From an uncultured Saprospiraceae bacterium (GTDB lineage Bacteria; Bacteroidota; Bacteroidia; Chitinophagales; Saprospiraceae): a stretch of 45,685 nt of DNA. Positions 19,021 through 26,078 of the stretch are shown here, in pieces. Each line of letters begins with the position of its first letter. Position 1 is the first letter of the stretch. Location of the stretch: NCBI GenBank assembly GCA_934699305.1, contig CAKUWM010000002.1, forward strand, positions 1 through 45,685, given 5' to 3'. Position numbers and translations under genes: made by a program. The notes under the pieces are model-generated. The model saw nothing but the letters and a program-made list of their open reading frames with translations, was not told the origin of the DNA and did not search any database.

Positions 19021-19025
19021 ATAAT

Positions 19026-19706
19026 ATGGAAAACATAGAATTAATAGACATTTGGAAAGCTCAAAACGCCAAAATTGAAAAGTCATTAGCGATAAATGAA
19101 TTGCTTCTGAAAGAAGTCACTAACAGTAAAGTCAAATCTTCTTTGAAGTCCTTAATCACTTTAAAAACAGCCGGAATAGTGTCCTTTATTCTATATATTT
19201 TATTGCTAAGTTACCTATTTGTTTATTCTCTTTCCAATTATTCATCAGCTTTGAATTACTTTATAGTCTCCATCTTTGTAATCATAGTAGTCAATATAAA
19301 AGGCCTTGCAGATTATATCAAGCACCTTGTTTGGGTGAACAAAATTAATTATGATGGTAGTATCCTGGAAATCCAACAACAATTATCACGACTGCAAATA
19401 TCTATTATCAATCACGCTAAAACAATGTGTTTACAAATTCCTTTTTACACAACATTTTATTTGAGCAACACATGGTTTCCGCATGAAGTCGGTATTGGAT
19501 ACATTCTTTTACAAGTATCAATGACAACAGCCTTTATTTATTTGACTTATTGGCTTTATAAAAATCATACCCTAGAGAATTTAAATAAAAAATGGTTTAG
19601 AAATTTAATTGCAGGATCGGGTGGGAAGGCCATAATGAAAGCGCAAGCCTTCTATAAGGAGATGGAAGCTTTCAAAATAGAAGATAACACGCATATTCCT
19701 GACTAA
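19026..19706 (+). CDS. Membrane protein paired with the ECF sigma factor (possible anti-sigma role)
   Basis: 226 residues. The cytoplasmic N-terminus MENIELIDIWKAQNAKIEKSLAINELLLKEV is a signature I recall from proteins encoded directly after ECF sigma factors in Bacteroidota. It is followed by two membrane helices (about 48-70 and 78-100), a polar stretch with HLVWVNKINYDGSILEIQQQLSRLQ, and two more helices (about 140-185). The four-helix layout with a soluble N-terminus would let it bind the sigma factor at the membrane, but this is inference. It is the third gene of the trio and is followed immediately by a short hairpin. Confidence 0.8.
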   Translation: MENIELIDIWKAQNAKIEKSLAINELLLKEVTNSKVKSSLKSLITLKTAGIVSFILYILLLSYLFVYSLSNYSSALNYFIVSIFVIIVVNIKGLADYIKHLVWVNKINYDGSILEIQQQLSRLQISIINHAKTMCLQIPFYTTFYLSNTWFPHEVGIGYILLQVSMTTAFIYLTYWLYKNHTLENLNKKWFRNLIAGSGGKAIMKAQAFYKEMEAFKIEDNTHIPD

Positions 19707-19707
19707 A

Positions 19708-19725
19708 CCGAAAAGAGAGTTTCGG
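19708..19725 (+). terminator. Hairpin directly after the sigma operon
   Basis: CCGAAA (19708-19713) pairs with TTTCGG (19720-19725) around a 6-base loop, starting two bases after the stop codon of the membrane-protein gene. It lacks a long T-run, so termination is plausible but not strong on its own. The larger hairpin at 19741-19790 follows. Confidence 0.5.
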
Positions 19726-19740
19726 CATTTACCTCTTTAA

Positions 19741-19790
19741 ACCCGAATTCCACTTAAAGGCAAAATATTGTCTTTAAGAGGATTTCGGGT
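19741..19790. repeat. Long near-perfect hairpin, REP-like or bidirectional terminator
   Basis: The 50 bases fold into a single stem of about 23 positions (ACCCGAA at the left pairing with TTCGGGT at the right, and CTTAAAG with CTTTAAG inside). There are only two mismatches and one G-T pair, around an AATA loop. The inner 22 bases (19758-19779) recur exactly at 22124-22145, so it is a repeated element rather than a simple local terminator. Confidence 0.7.
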
Positions 19791-19819
19791 TGAACAAGGA
19801 TGAACATTCTGGACAGCAT

Positions 19820-19886
19820 AATCCCGAAGGGATGATATTTTTATAGAAAACGTAGCATAATATTTTCAAAATCCCGAAGGGATGAC
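19820..19886 (+). repeat. Two copies of a CCCGAAGGG palindromic repeat
   Basis: AATCCCGAAGGGATGA occurs at 19820-19835 and again at 19870-19885, exactly 50 bases apart, each followed by a similar AT-rich tail. The core CCC-GAA-GGG is a short palindrome. A weaker inverted copy seems present at about 19991-20022 (read on the minus strand as CAGAAGGGTTGTCATTATTATAGAA). Such CCCGAAGGGATGA repeats are, from memory, common between genes in Bacteroidota genomes. Confidence 0.75.
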
Positions 19887-20261
19887 ATTATTACAAACCA
19901 AGAAAAAATGTATCTGCTCTAAAAACTGGAACGAATAGATGGAATAATCATTTCACCCATTCTGGGTTCCTCTTTCTGCTATTGAATATATTCTATAATA
20001 ATGACAACCCTTCTGGTTTATTTTGATAAAAAATGCGGTTGGATTGAGCTCGTCCAAAAAAGTATGAAAAATTTTTACAAACAATATAGCTGAATAATTA
20101 CAATAATTGTAAGAGACTAAATTACATCAAGTCAAATCACAACAGGCTGTTTGTCATATATTTGTAAATATATTGTTTCGTGACTATTTGAACTTCAACA
20201 CAACAAACAGTTAGCAATATATTTCTTAAAGAAACTATCGTACCTTTAATATGAATTTGGG
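19887..20261. other. Intergenic AT-rich stretch without a visible gene
   Basis: Apart from the weak third CCCGAAGGG-like copy near 19991-20022, this stretch shows only short palindromes (AACAG-G-CTGTT near 20141) and no coding frame I would defend. A block near 20050 (CTCGTCCAAAAAAGT) resembles bases near 45610 (CTCGTCCTAAAAAAAGT), which may reflect another shared decayed repeat. Confidence 0.4.
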
Positions 20262-20627
20262 TTAAAATTGCGATTTGGTGTGTATCGGTTTTTTCTTCGT
20301 AAAATAATAACATCCGAGGCTGGAAGCGATGACGGCACGACCAATATAAGGAAGTTTTGACTGATCCAAATTATTAAACATCAAGACCATCATAAATCCC
20401 GAAAAGATAAATAGAATAACGCCAATAAGAATGTGGTGTAAAGGGCGTCGCGACATGACACGTGAAGGCGATGAAACATCATTCTCCTGATAAATATCAT
20501 TCAATGTTGTTCGAAGGAAATCCTGATTGCTCACTTGATTCAATACCTGTGAGGTTGGCTCCAACGCAGACAACGATTCCTGTCGAAGCCATACGACTTC
20601 TTGCGTAGTTTTTTCGCCTTTTTCCAT
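20262..20627 (-). CDS. Small membrane protein of unknown function
   Basis: 121 residues. The N-terminal 65 residues are soluble and polar (MEKGEKTTQEVVWLRQESLSALEPTSQVLNQVSNQDFLRTTL...). They are followed by two membrane helices at about 66-84 (HILIGVILFIFSGFMMVLMF) and 93-108 (IGRAVIASSLGCYYF), and a basic tail. It stands alone, convergent with the sigma operon and just downstream of tRNA-Cys on the same strand. A TAGTTTTG -7 type element lies 20 bases upstream. The family is not recognised; expression seems likely. Confidence 0.65.
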   Translation of the reverse strand: MEKGEKTTQEVVWLRQESLSALEPTSQVLNQVSNQDFLRTTLNDIYQENDVSSPSRVMSRRPLHHILIGVILFIFSGFMMVLMFNNLDQSKLPYIGRAVIASSLGCYYFTKKKPIHTKSQF

Positions 20628-20646
20628 TATTAAGTGTGTGTGTGTA

Positions 20647-20654
20647 CAAAACTA
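20647..20654 (-). promoter_or_regulatory. Candidate -7 element for the small membrane protein
   Basis: Read on the minus strand this is TAGTTTTG, an exact match to the Bacteroidota TAnnTTTG element, 20 bases before the ATG at 20627. I see no good TTTG at the -33 position, so support is partial. Confidence 0.35.
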
Positions 20655-20709
20655 CAAAAAGTTTTGTAATAAGGTCTCTATTTTTGAAAATTAGAGGAAC
20701 AAAAAAGTG

Positions 20710-20780
20710 AGGTCGGTGGCTGGTTCGAACCGCCGTAGAAGGTTTTGCAGACCTTTGCCTAACCGCTCGGCCAACCGACC
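20710..20780 (-). tRNA. tRNA-Cys (anticodon GCA)
   Basis: On the minus strand the 71 bases fold as a cloverleaf. The acceptor stem GGTCGGT pairs with ACCGACC. The D-arm starts GCCGAGCGGTTAGGC. The anticodon arm is AAGGT-CTGCAAA-ACCTT with GCA in the anticodon position, and the T-arm loop is TTCGAAC. The discriminator base is T, as expected for cysteine. CCA is not encoded. A run of six T follows on the transcript side. One pair in the T-stem (52-62) is a G-A mismatch, which is unusual. The gene lies alone between the small membrane protein and a decayed repeat. Confidence 0.93.
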
Positions 20781-20909
20781 CTGTCTCTTAGCGGTTGCAA
20801 ATATACTGTTTTTTGTTTTATAACCAAGTGTTGAATCTTTTTATTTTATTTATAAAGTATCGATAGGTAGTGGCAGTATAGCAAACAACGGCGTCGCACA
20901 TATTTTGAA

Positions 20910-20985
20910 TTCGTATTCAGCAATCGTGGTTTTAAATACCTGAATTGTGATGATTATGAGGGACGCACCGATTTAGGTATATTCT
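20910..20985 (-). repeat. Decayed dispersed repeat, copy 2 (partial)
   Basis: It shares TATTCAGC, GT-TTTTAAA-ACC, then ATTATGAGGGACG (exact 13 bases) and CCGAT-TA with the reverse complement of the copy at 45431-45572. The second half, with the nested inverted repeat, is missing or unrecognisable. Confidence 0.6.
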
Positions 20986-21031
20986 ATCCTGGATGGATGT
21001 CATCGCTATACAATTGAGAACAAATTGTAAT

Positions 21032-22075
21032 CTATTTCAGTTGGAATTCAAAAAAGTGGTAATTTTCATAAACCCGCTCCCGCACTAAAACAAAGCCACT
21101 TTTGTTGAAGCGTTTCTTAATATCTTTTGCAGTCATTGCTTTTGAACAAGGATTTAGTTCTATGGTATTTCCTGCCCGGAAAGTTTTTCTTAGAACTTCA
21201 TCAGTTGCATAATCCATATCATTGTTCAATTCTTTGGTTGCTTCCATTACGAAGACCTTACCGGTTGGCTTGAGACTGGCTTTAATGGAGCGTAACTTAG
21301 AAGTATAATAATCAATGTGATGAAAGGCATTGTGTAAAATAATCATATCCAAGTCTAGCCCTTCCATATTAGTTGAACGAATATTGTAATCGACAAACTT
21401 TACAGTATTGGAAGGTTTGTCAAATAAATTGCGGAAAGAGCTATTTAGCCAACAATCAAAGCGTTTATCCATATAAATAGTAAGACTATCATAAAACAAA
21501 TTACACAAAGGCCAAATATATACCTTCGATGCACTGAAGTATCCTATTTTCTGTCCGGACTTTATGTTATAAAACTCTAATTCACTGAAGTTATACGAGT
21601 ATTTTTTTATTTTATAAGGATACTCATTTTCAAGGACATCCAAATCTGTGATGAGTTGATTTCTGTATATACCACGCTCTGCTATAGACCTGATTTGTGT
21701 CATGATTGTGGTGTCTTTACCTTCTTTTACCAACATTCCTTGAATTATCGGAACATACGCATAATTGTATAAATAAAAAGGTAATTTTATCAGCGCAGTA
21801 TTCATAAACTCCATGTCTTTATCATTTTTTGGCAATTCCAAAAGTATCGGAGCTATTGGTTTGAGTTGGGCAATACAGCTATCTATATCCGCAAACAGGA
21901 GATCTCTGAGCTTTGCTATTTGAGAACTAAATACTTTCTCATTTAGTTGAGCACTGGATTCTGTCAAAACAGACACCAATAAGAATAGAACAAAAACAAA
22001 TGATTTATACAAATTATCAGAATTTTTTTCGAATGAAGATACGAAAAAAAAACAACTATCCAATTTCGGGAACAC
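21032..22075 (-). CDS. Exported protein with a class I methyltransferase-like domain
   Basis: 347 residues. The hydrophobic stretch SFVFVLFLLVSVLTESSAQ at residues 25-43 looks like a signal peptide with a long n-region (the start could be internal). Residues about 150-345 look like a Rossmann-type SAM methyltransferase: a degenerate motif I (SGQKIGYFSAS, 173-183), an acidic end of strand 2 (IYMDK, about 200-204), the motif IV-like LDMIILHNAFHHI (242-254), and LKPTGKVFVMEAT (268-280). SAM would not be expected outside the cytoplasm, so export and methyl transfer conflict. It may be a repurposed fold, or the hydrophobic segment may be a membrane anchor. It stands alone, preceded by a hairpin repeat. 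Confidence 0.7.
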   Translation of the reverse strand: MFPKLDSCFFFVSSFEKNSDNLYKSFVFVLFLLVSVLTESSAQLNEKVFSSQIAKLRDLLFADIDSCIAQLKPIAPILLELPKNDKDMEFMNTALIKLPFYLYNYAYVPIIQGMLVKEGKDTTIMTQIRSIAERGIYRNQLITDLDVLENEYPYKIKKYSYNFSELEFYNIKSGQKIGYFSASKVYIWPLCNLFYDSLTIYMDKRFDCWLNSSFRNLFDKPSNTVKFVDYNIRSTNMEGLDLDMIILHNAFHHIDYYTSKLRSIKASLKPTGKVFVMEATKELNNDMDYATDEVLRKTFRAGNTIELNPCSKAMTAKDIKKRFNKSGFVLVRERVYENYHFFEFQLK

Positions 22076-22117
22076 TTTCTTTTAAATATTGCATTTCAGT
22101 GCTTTAATCCTAATTCG

Positions 22118-22145
22118 TCTTATAGGCAAAATATTGTCTTTAAGA
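22118..22145. repeat. Second copy of the hairpin repeat
   Basis: Bases 22124-22145 are identical over 22 positions to 19758-19779. Here TCTTA-AG-CAA pairs with TTG-CTTTAAGA around an AATA-type loop, so the hairpin is kept although the outer arms of the first copy are lost. It lies 43 bases upstream of the start of the methyltransferase-like gene. Confidence 0.65.
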
Positions 22146-22376
22146 AATATATCGTTACCTTTTAGGGCGATTAAATTCAACGAGGCATTTAAAAAACTTA
22201 TTATTCTGATAACTAACAGATTGTAACTCAGTTGGGTGCAATTCCACATTAGACAAATACGGAATCGAAAAATATTCGTTTACTGTGGAAATGTTTGATA
22301 GGCTATCATTTTCAGATATTTTATTCCAATAGTCTCATAATATTGACTAATTTAGCTTTTCAATATTATAATAACG

Positions 22377-22892
22377 ATGCAATTTCCGGCAGCAGGGACA
22401 TACAATCCCTTTTATCAGTTTTACTTTAATCTCGTTCCGCAAGGAGACCTTATGGAAACCTTAATACAACAAAGAGATGAATATATCGCTTTTCTCCATA
22501 GCATACCTCACGACAAGCTCGACTTTTCATACAGGCCGGGCAAGTGGACCATTAAAGAAGCTATCCTCCATGTCACAGATACTGAAAGGGTGTATGGGTA
22601 TCGATCGCTGGTCGCAGGGCGGATGGACGGTCAGACAGATTTAACGCCCTTCGATGAAAATGAATATGCGGCTCATGCCGACACAAAAGATAGGACCATA
22701 CAAGACCTTATTGAAGAGTTTAAAGCGGTGAGAGACAGCTCTATTAGCCTGTTCAAATACCTCAATGATGAACAAGCCTCTTTTATTGCCAAAAATGGCA
22801 AACATCCCTTTACCGCCAATGGTGGACTTTGCTTTATTATAGGTCATGTGACACACCATGTCAATGTCATCAAAGAGCGTTATCTGGTGTGA
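22377..22892 (+). CDS. DinB-family (four-helix, metal-binding) protein
   Basis: 171 residues. Residues 10-30 (YNPFYQFYFNLVPQGDLMETL) match the conserved N-terminus of Bacteroidota DinB-like proteins, so the ATG at 22377 is preferred over Met26, which has an SD-like AAGGAG before it. The signature YRPGKWTIKEAILHVTDTERVYGYRSL (about residues 57-83) and the C-terminal GHVTHHVNVIKERYL supply the metal-binding histidines of the fold. Related proteins include bacillithiol or glutathione-like thiol transferases and DNA-damage-induced DinB; the substrate here cannot be told. It is a single gene with no obvious operon partner. Confidence 0.88.
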   Translation: MQFPAAGTYNPFYQFYFNLVPQGDLMETLIQQRDEYIAFLHSIPHDKLDFSYRPGKWTIKEAILHVTDTERVYGYRSLVAGRMDGQTDLTPFDENEYAAHADTKDRTIQDLIEEFKAVRDSSISLFKYLNDEQASFIAKNGKHPFTANGGLCFIIGHVTHHVNVIKERYLV

Positions 22893-23390
22893 ATTGCAGG
22901 CGTCGCACCCTCTTGAAATAGACTATCTATTTTCTAAAATCGCTTGTGGGTATCTTTTGCTAATTGTATCAATAATATTGTCCGGACGAATATGTTTTAT
23001 TCGGTCGTAATACTGATGGTAATTACGCTGAAGGTGCCATTCTCTTCCTCTCGATTGAGGTGTTTTCCCAAATCTTTTGTTAGGTATAACCGGTATTTAA
23101 CGGATCTTGTTTAATCCGATGTTTTTCCGATTCTGTGAAATATTTATTCGGATTTTAGGCTTGTAATGATTTTGCTTTTTTTGTCCATTTTTACACTTTC
23201 TTGTGTAAACCTGTTTTCGGACAAGACATAAAAAATCTGTAGTACACAGAATAGAACATCGAGACGACAAAAGCTATACTGGATGCTATTTCTCTTCCGG
23301 GTAAACCCAACTTGGGTTAAATTTTTTGCTCTGGAAAATCATCAAGACGAAAAATCACTTTTAAACAACTCTTTAGCTTTGTTTTATTAT
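22893..23390. other. Intergenic stretch upstream of the Septu-like pair
   Basis: No convincing gene. Bases about 23230-23264 (AATCTGTAGTACACA exact, then a near match ending ATCGAGA) resemble the reverse complement of 45351-45384, a further fragment of the dispersed repeat family. A small hairpin TTACAC-TTTCTT-GTGTAA lies near 23194-23212. The stretch could be the scar of an inserted element next to the defence genes. Confidence 0.45.
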
Positions 23391-23398
23391 TATCTTTG
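23391..23398 (+). promoter_or_regulatory. Candidate -7 element for the Septu-like operon
   Basis: TATCTTTG matches the Bacteroidota TAnnTTTG element exactly and lies 31 bases before the ATPase ATG at 23430. The -33 position has no TTTG, so this is moderate support only. Confidence 0.4.
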
Positions 23399-23429
23399 GT
23401 ACTAAATATGACAAATAGCCAAATTGTTA

Positions 23430-24710
23430 ATGAATATAGAACAAATTACAATTCAGAACTTTAGAAATATTGGAGAGCCAATAACCTTCCATTTGAATCC
23501 TAATTTTACTGCTTTCATTGGTGTAAATGGAAAAGGAAAATCAACAATACTCCACGCATTGAGAGTTGCAAGTGGTGCATTCTTTTTAGGTATTCCTGAA
23601 GTAAAATCAAGACACATACTCAAAGACGAAATTAGAATCGTAGAATCAGGAAAACTTTTATTATAGCAGTTCCCTGTTAAAGTAGAAGCCACTGGGAAAT
23701 TTTCAGAATCAACCCCTCAAATTACTTGGAGAAGACAATGGATAGAAGGAACAAGTTATACAACTTCAAAGAGCGAAGACGTAGGGGAAATTAGGAAAAT
23801 TGCTTCTGATAGATATAATCAACTACTAAAAGAGCAAAACGAGAATGTCGATTTACCGGTTATAGCATTCTTCGGTATTTCTAGGGCTGTTGGCGCAGGA
23901 AGAATTACTAAAAAAAGTAGAATTCAACGTTTAGGACGACAGATTTTCAAAGAAGGGTATCAAGATTGGGAAGAAATGAAAGCTGTAAAGTTTCATTATG
24001 AAGAATGGCTTGGAACTTATGACACACTTGTAAAACACGAAAGAGAACATTCGGGAACAAAAGAAGCATTTTTTGATGCTTTAAAAACGGCTAATCCTTT
24101 TATCAACGAAATTGATTTTATCAATGGTGAACTCTGGATAAATGTAAAAATTGACGACCAAGAAACAGGATTATTACCGCTTAGTTTTCACAGTGACGGG
24201 ATACACTATTTTACAGCAATGATTGCTGAAATTGCATATAGAAGTGTTGTGTTGAATGGTTACAAAAAGGGAAATGCAATCAAAGAAACAAATGGAATTA
24301 TAATGATAGATGAAATTGATTTACATCTTCACCCTAAATGGCAAAGACACGTTGTAAGCGACTTAAAAAAAGCGTTCCCAAAAATTCAATTTGTCGTTAC
24401 GACACATTCACCATTTATTGTTCAATCACTTGATTCTAATGAATTAATCAATCTTGATAAGGATTCAGATATAAAACTCAAAGACCTTACTATTGGAGAA
24501 ATAGCAGAAGAAGTAATGGGCACTTCAAGTAGAATGTCAGAAGATAACGCAACAAATGAGCAACTTTCAATAAAATATTTTGAACTTTTATCTGATAATA
24601 AAAAGACGAAAGAAAGTATAGAAAATGAGCTAGATAAAATTGAAAATACAATTTCCGACCCAGGCGTAAGGGCATTATTAAAAATGAAACGTTTAGAAAA
24701 GAATAGTTAG
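23430..24710 (+). pseudogene. ptuA-like: PtuA-like AAA ATPase, interrupted by an in-frame TAG
   Basis: One reading frame runs from the ATG at 23430 to the TAG at 24708-24710 (about 426 codons) but is cut by a TAG at 23664-23666 (codon 79). Protein similarity plainly continues on both sides with no frameshift. Before the stop come an N-terminal strand (MNIEQITIQNFRNIGEPITF) and Walker A GVNGKGKST (residues 31-39). After it come QFPVKVEATGKF, a signature-like SFHSDGIHYFTAMIAEIAYR, Walker B IIMIDEIDLHLHP (about 290) and the switch THSPF (about 325). This is the RecF/SMC-type ATPase found in Septu and related defence systems. It is followed 7 bases later by an HNH nuclease gene. The single nonsense change probably inactivates it, unless suppressed or unless a downstream start (for example 23976) yields a useful fragment. 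A sequencing error is also possible. Confidence 0.85.
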
Positions 24711-24717
24711 TTTGCTT

Positions 24718-25476
24718 ATGAGGCCCGTAGATAGAGGAAATACACCACAAGTTGCAAGAGCTAACAAAACAGTCGCAGATTATAAAGATTGGAGACAAGA
24801 CCTATTAGACAGAATAGGAAATTATTGTTCATACTGCAATATGGTTTTAAATGATAGTCCGCAAGTTGAACACGTTGTTCTCAAAAATCCTCAAGCGGGG
24901 CAACCCGCAGGTGCTCTTTTGGCTTGGGACAATATGTTGCTTGCTTGTGGGCCTTGTAACAGAGCGAAATCCAATAACCCTAATTCTACGGCAACGCACT
25001 ATATTCCTGATTTTCACAATACACATTTAGTATTTGATTATATTGTAATTGACCACCCTAAAAAATCAAATCAAAAAGCGTGTATTCCTATTCCTAAAAA
25101 TACAATTAACAATAATCAACAAGCAAAAGCCCGCAATACTATTGACTTATGTAAGTTAGACAAATTGACAATGAATCCACGTGCGACTGATTTAAGATGG
25201 AAATATAGATTTGAAGCGTGGCACTCTGCCAATTTAATTTGGCGAATAAGTTGGAATAATTGGACAGGAAATACTGATGATTTTATTCCCTTACTTGTTG
25301 ATGCAGCAACAGCGAAAGGATTTTTTTCAGTTTGGTTTGAAGCATTTAATGATATTCCCAATGTTAAAAAGGCTTTGATTAACGGTTTCACAGGAACTTC
25401 ACTAAACGCTTTTCAGAATGTTTCACCTTATGACCCGACACCAAGAAATCCGACAAATCCGATTGACACAATATGA
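24718..25476 (+). CDS. ptuB-like: HNH endonuclease, PtuB-like
   Basis: 252 residues from the ATG at 24718, seven bases after the ATPase stop. The HNH core spans residues 30-85: GNYCSYC (Cys37, Cys40), VEHV (His52), WDNMLLACGPCNRAKSN (Asn72, Cys77, Cys80, Asn81). It is a zinc-stabilised HNH with two CxxC pairs, as in the TIGR02646-type or PtuB nucleases paired with AAA ATPases. The remaining 165 residues are less distinctive. In Septu the nuclease acts with the ATPase complex against phage; a retron-linked variant also exists, but I see no reverse transcriptase or ncRNA here. This gene looks intact, so the broken partner may leave it idle. Confidence 0.88.
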   Translation: MRPVDRGNTPQVARANKTVADYKDWRQDLLDRIGNYCSYCNMVLNDSPQVEHVVLKNPQAGQPAGALLAWDNMLLACGPCNRAKSNNPNSTATHYIPDFHNTHLVFDYIVIDHPKKSNQKACIPIPKNTINNNQQAKARNTIDLCKLDKLTMNPRATDLRWKYRFEAWHSANLIWRISWNNWTGNTDDFIPLLVDAATAKGFFSVWFEAFNDIPNVKKALINGFTGTSLNAFQNVSPYDPTPRNPTNPIDTI

Positions 25477-25614
25477 AATAAACCAGCCGCCAATAACTAA
25501 GTTTTCGTTGTATCTGAGGACGTGCAATGAAAATGGTATTGAACTGAACCGGGATTGCTTATCGTCTTCTCAAAAAAGATCAGCTGTAACCGCCAAATAA
25601 CTATGTATCAAAAT

Positions 25615-25665
25615 CGGAAAAGAAGGATGTAGCATTTTCGGAAAATCATACATCCTTCTTTTCCG
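25615..25665. terminator. Strong symmetrical hairpin between convergent operons
   Basis: Arms CGGAAAAGAAGGATGTA (25615-25631) and TACATCCTTCTTTTCCG (25649-25665) are perfect 17-base complements. The loop itself contains ATTTTC-G-GAAAAT. It lies between the Septu-like pair (plus) and the globin operon (minus), which fits a bidirectional terminator. Confidence 0.8.
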
Positions 25666-25691
25666 GTAACAGTTCCTTTTGTGGGATTCCT

Positions 25692-26078
25692 CTACATCAA
25701 CGGATGGCTGTTTCTCTCTCTATGATACGCTATTTTTGCCTGAAACATCTCTGACATCTTGTCGGCTCGCCATATCGCTTCTTCGGCTAATTCACCATAA
25801 AATAAATCATTGATCGTCTCATAAAACAACTGTAACCATTGATCAAAGTGTTCTCTTTCTACGGGTAACGTAGCGTGTGGTGGAAAGGGTGCGCCCTGAT
25901 ATGTATGGTCATCCAGCAAAACTGTTTGCCAAAAGGTCACCATCTTCTCTAAGTGTTCCGGCCACCTGTCCTTAATACGCTCGTTAAATATATTGGCAAG
26001 GAGTTTGTCTTCCCGTATCTTGTCGTAAAAGGTATATACCAGCTCCCTGATATCTTCTAAATTTTCTATTTTTTTCAT
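25692..26078 (-). CDS. Group III truncated haemoglobin
   Basis: 128 residues, the usual size. Key features are FYDKIREDKLLANIFNERIKDRWPEHLEKMVTFWQTVLL (helices B-E) and EREHFDQWLQLF with His77 as the likely proximal haem ligand; Trp50 lies in the E-helix region. Family members bind oxygen or nitric oxide in the cytoplasm. Its ATG overlaps the stop of the dihaem peroxidase gene as ATGA (26078-26075), so the two are co-translated. This coupling suggests a redox or oxygen role alongside the MbnH-like enzyme, though the globin lacks a signal peptide and so acts in another compartment. Confidence 0.9.
   Translation of the reverse strand: MKKIENLEDIRELVYTFYDKIREDKLLANIFNERIKDRWPEHLEKMVTFWQTVLLDDHTYQGAPFPPHATLPVEREHFDQWLQLFYETINDLFYGELAEEAIWRADKMSEMFQAKIAYHRERNSHPLM

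Noticed and set aside
22441..22454. Alternative DinB start at 22452 with an SD-like AAGGAG
   Set aside because: The residues before it (YNPFYQFYFNLVPQGDL) match the conserved family N-terminus, so the upstream ATG at 22377 is preferred.
23664..23666. Programmed readthrough or recoding of TAG in the ATPase gene
   Set aside because: No stem-loop or recoding signal is visible, and TAG ends other genes here (for example the same ATPase), so a nonsense mutation or a sequence error is simpler.
23424..25476. Retron-associated Septu
   Set aside because: No reverse transcriptase and no msr-msd type structured RNA region can be seen near the ATPase and HNH genes.
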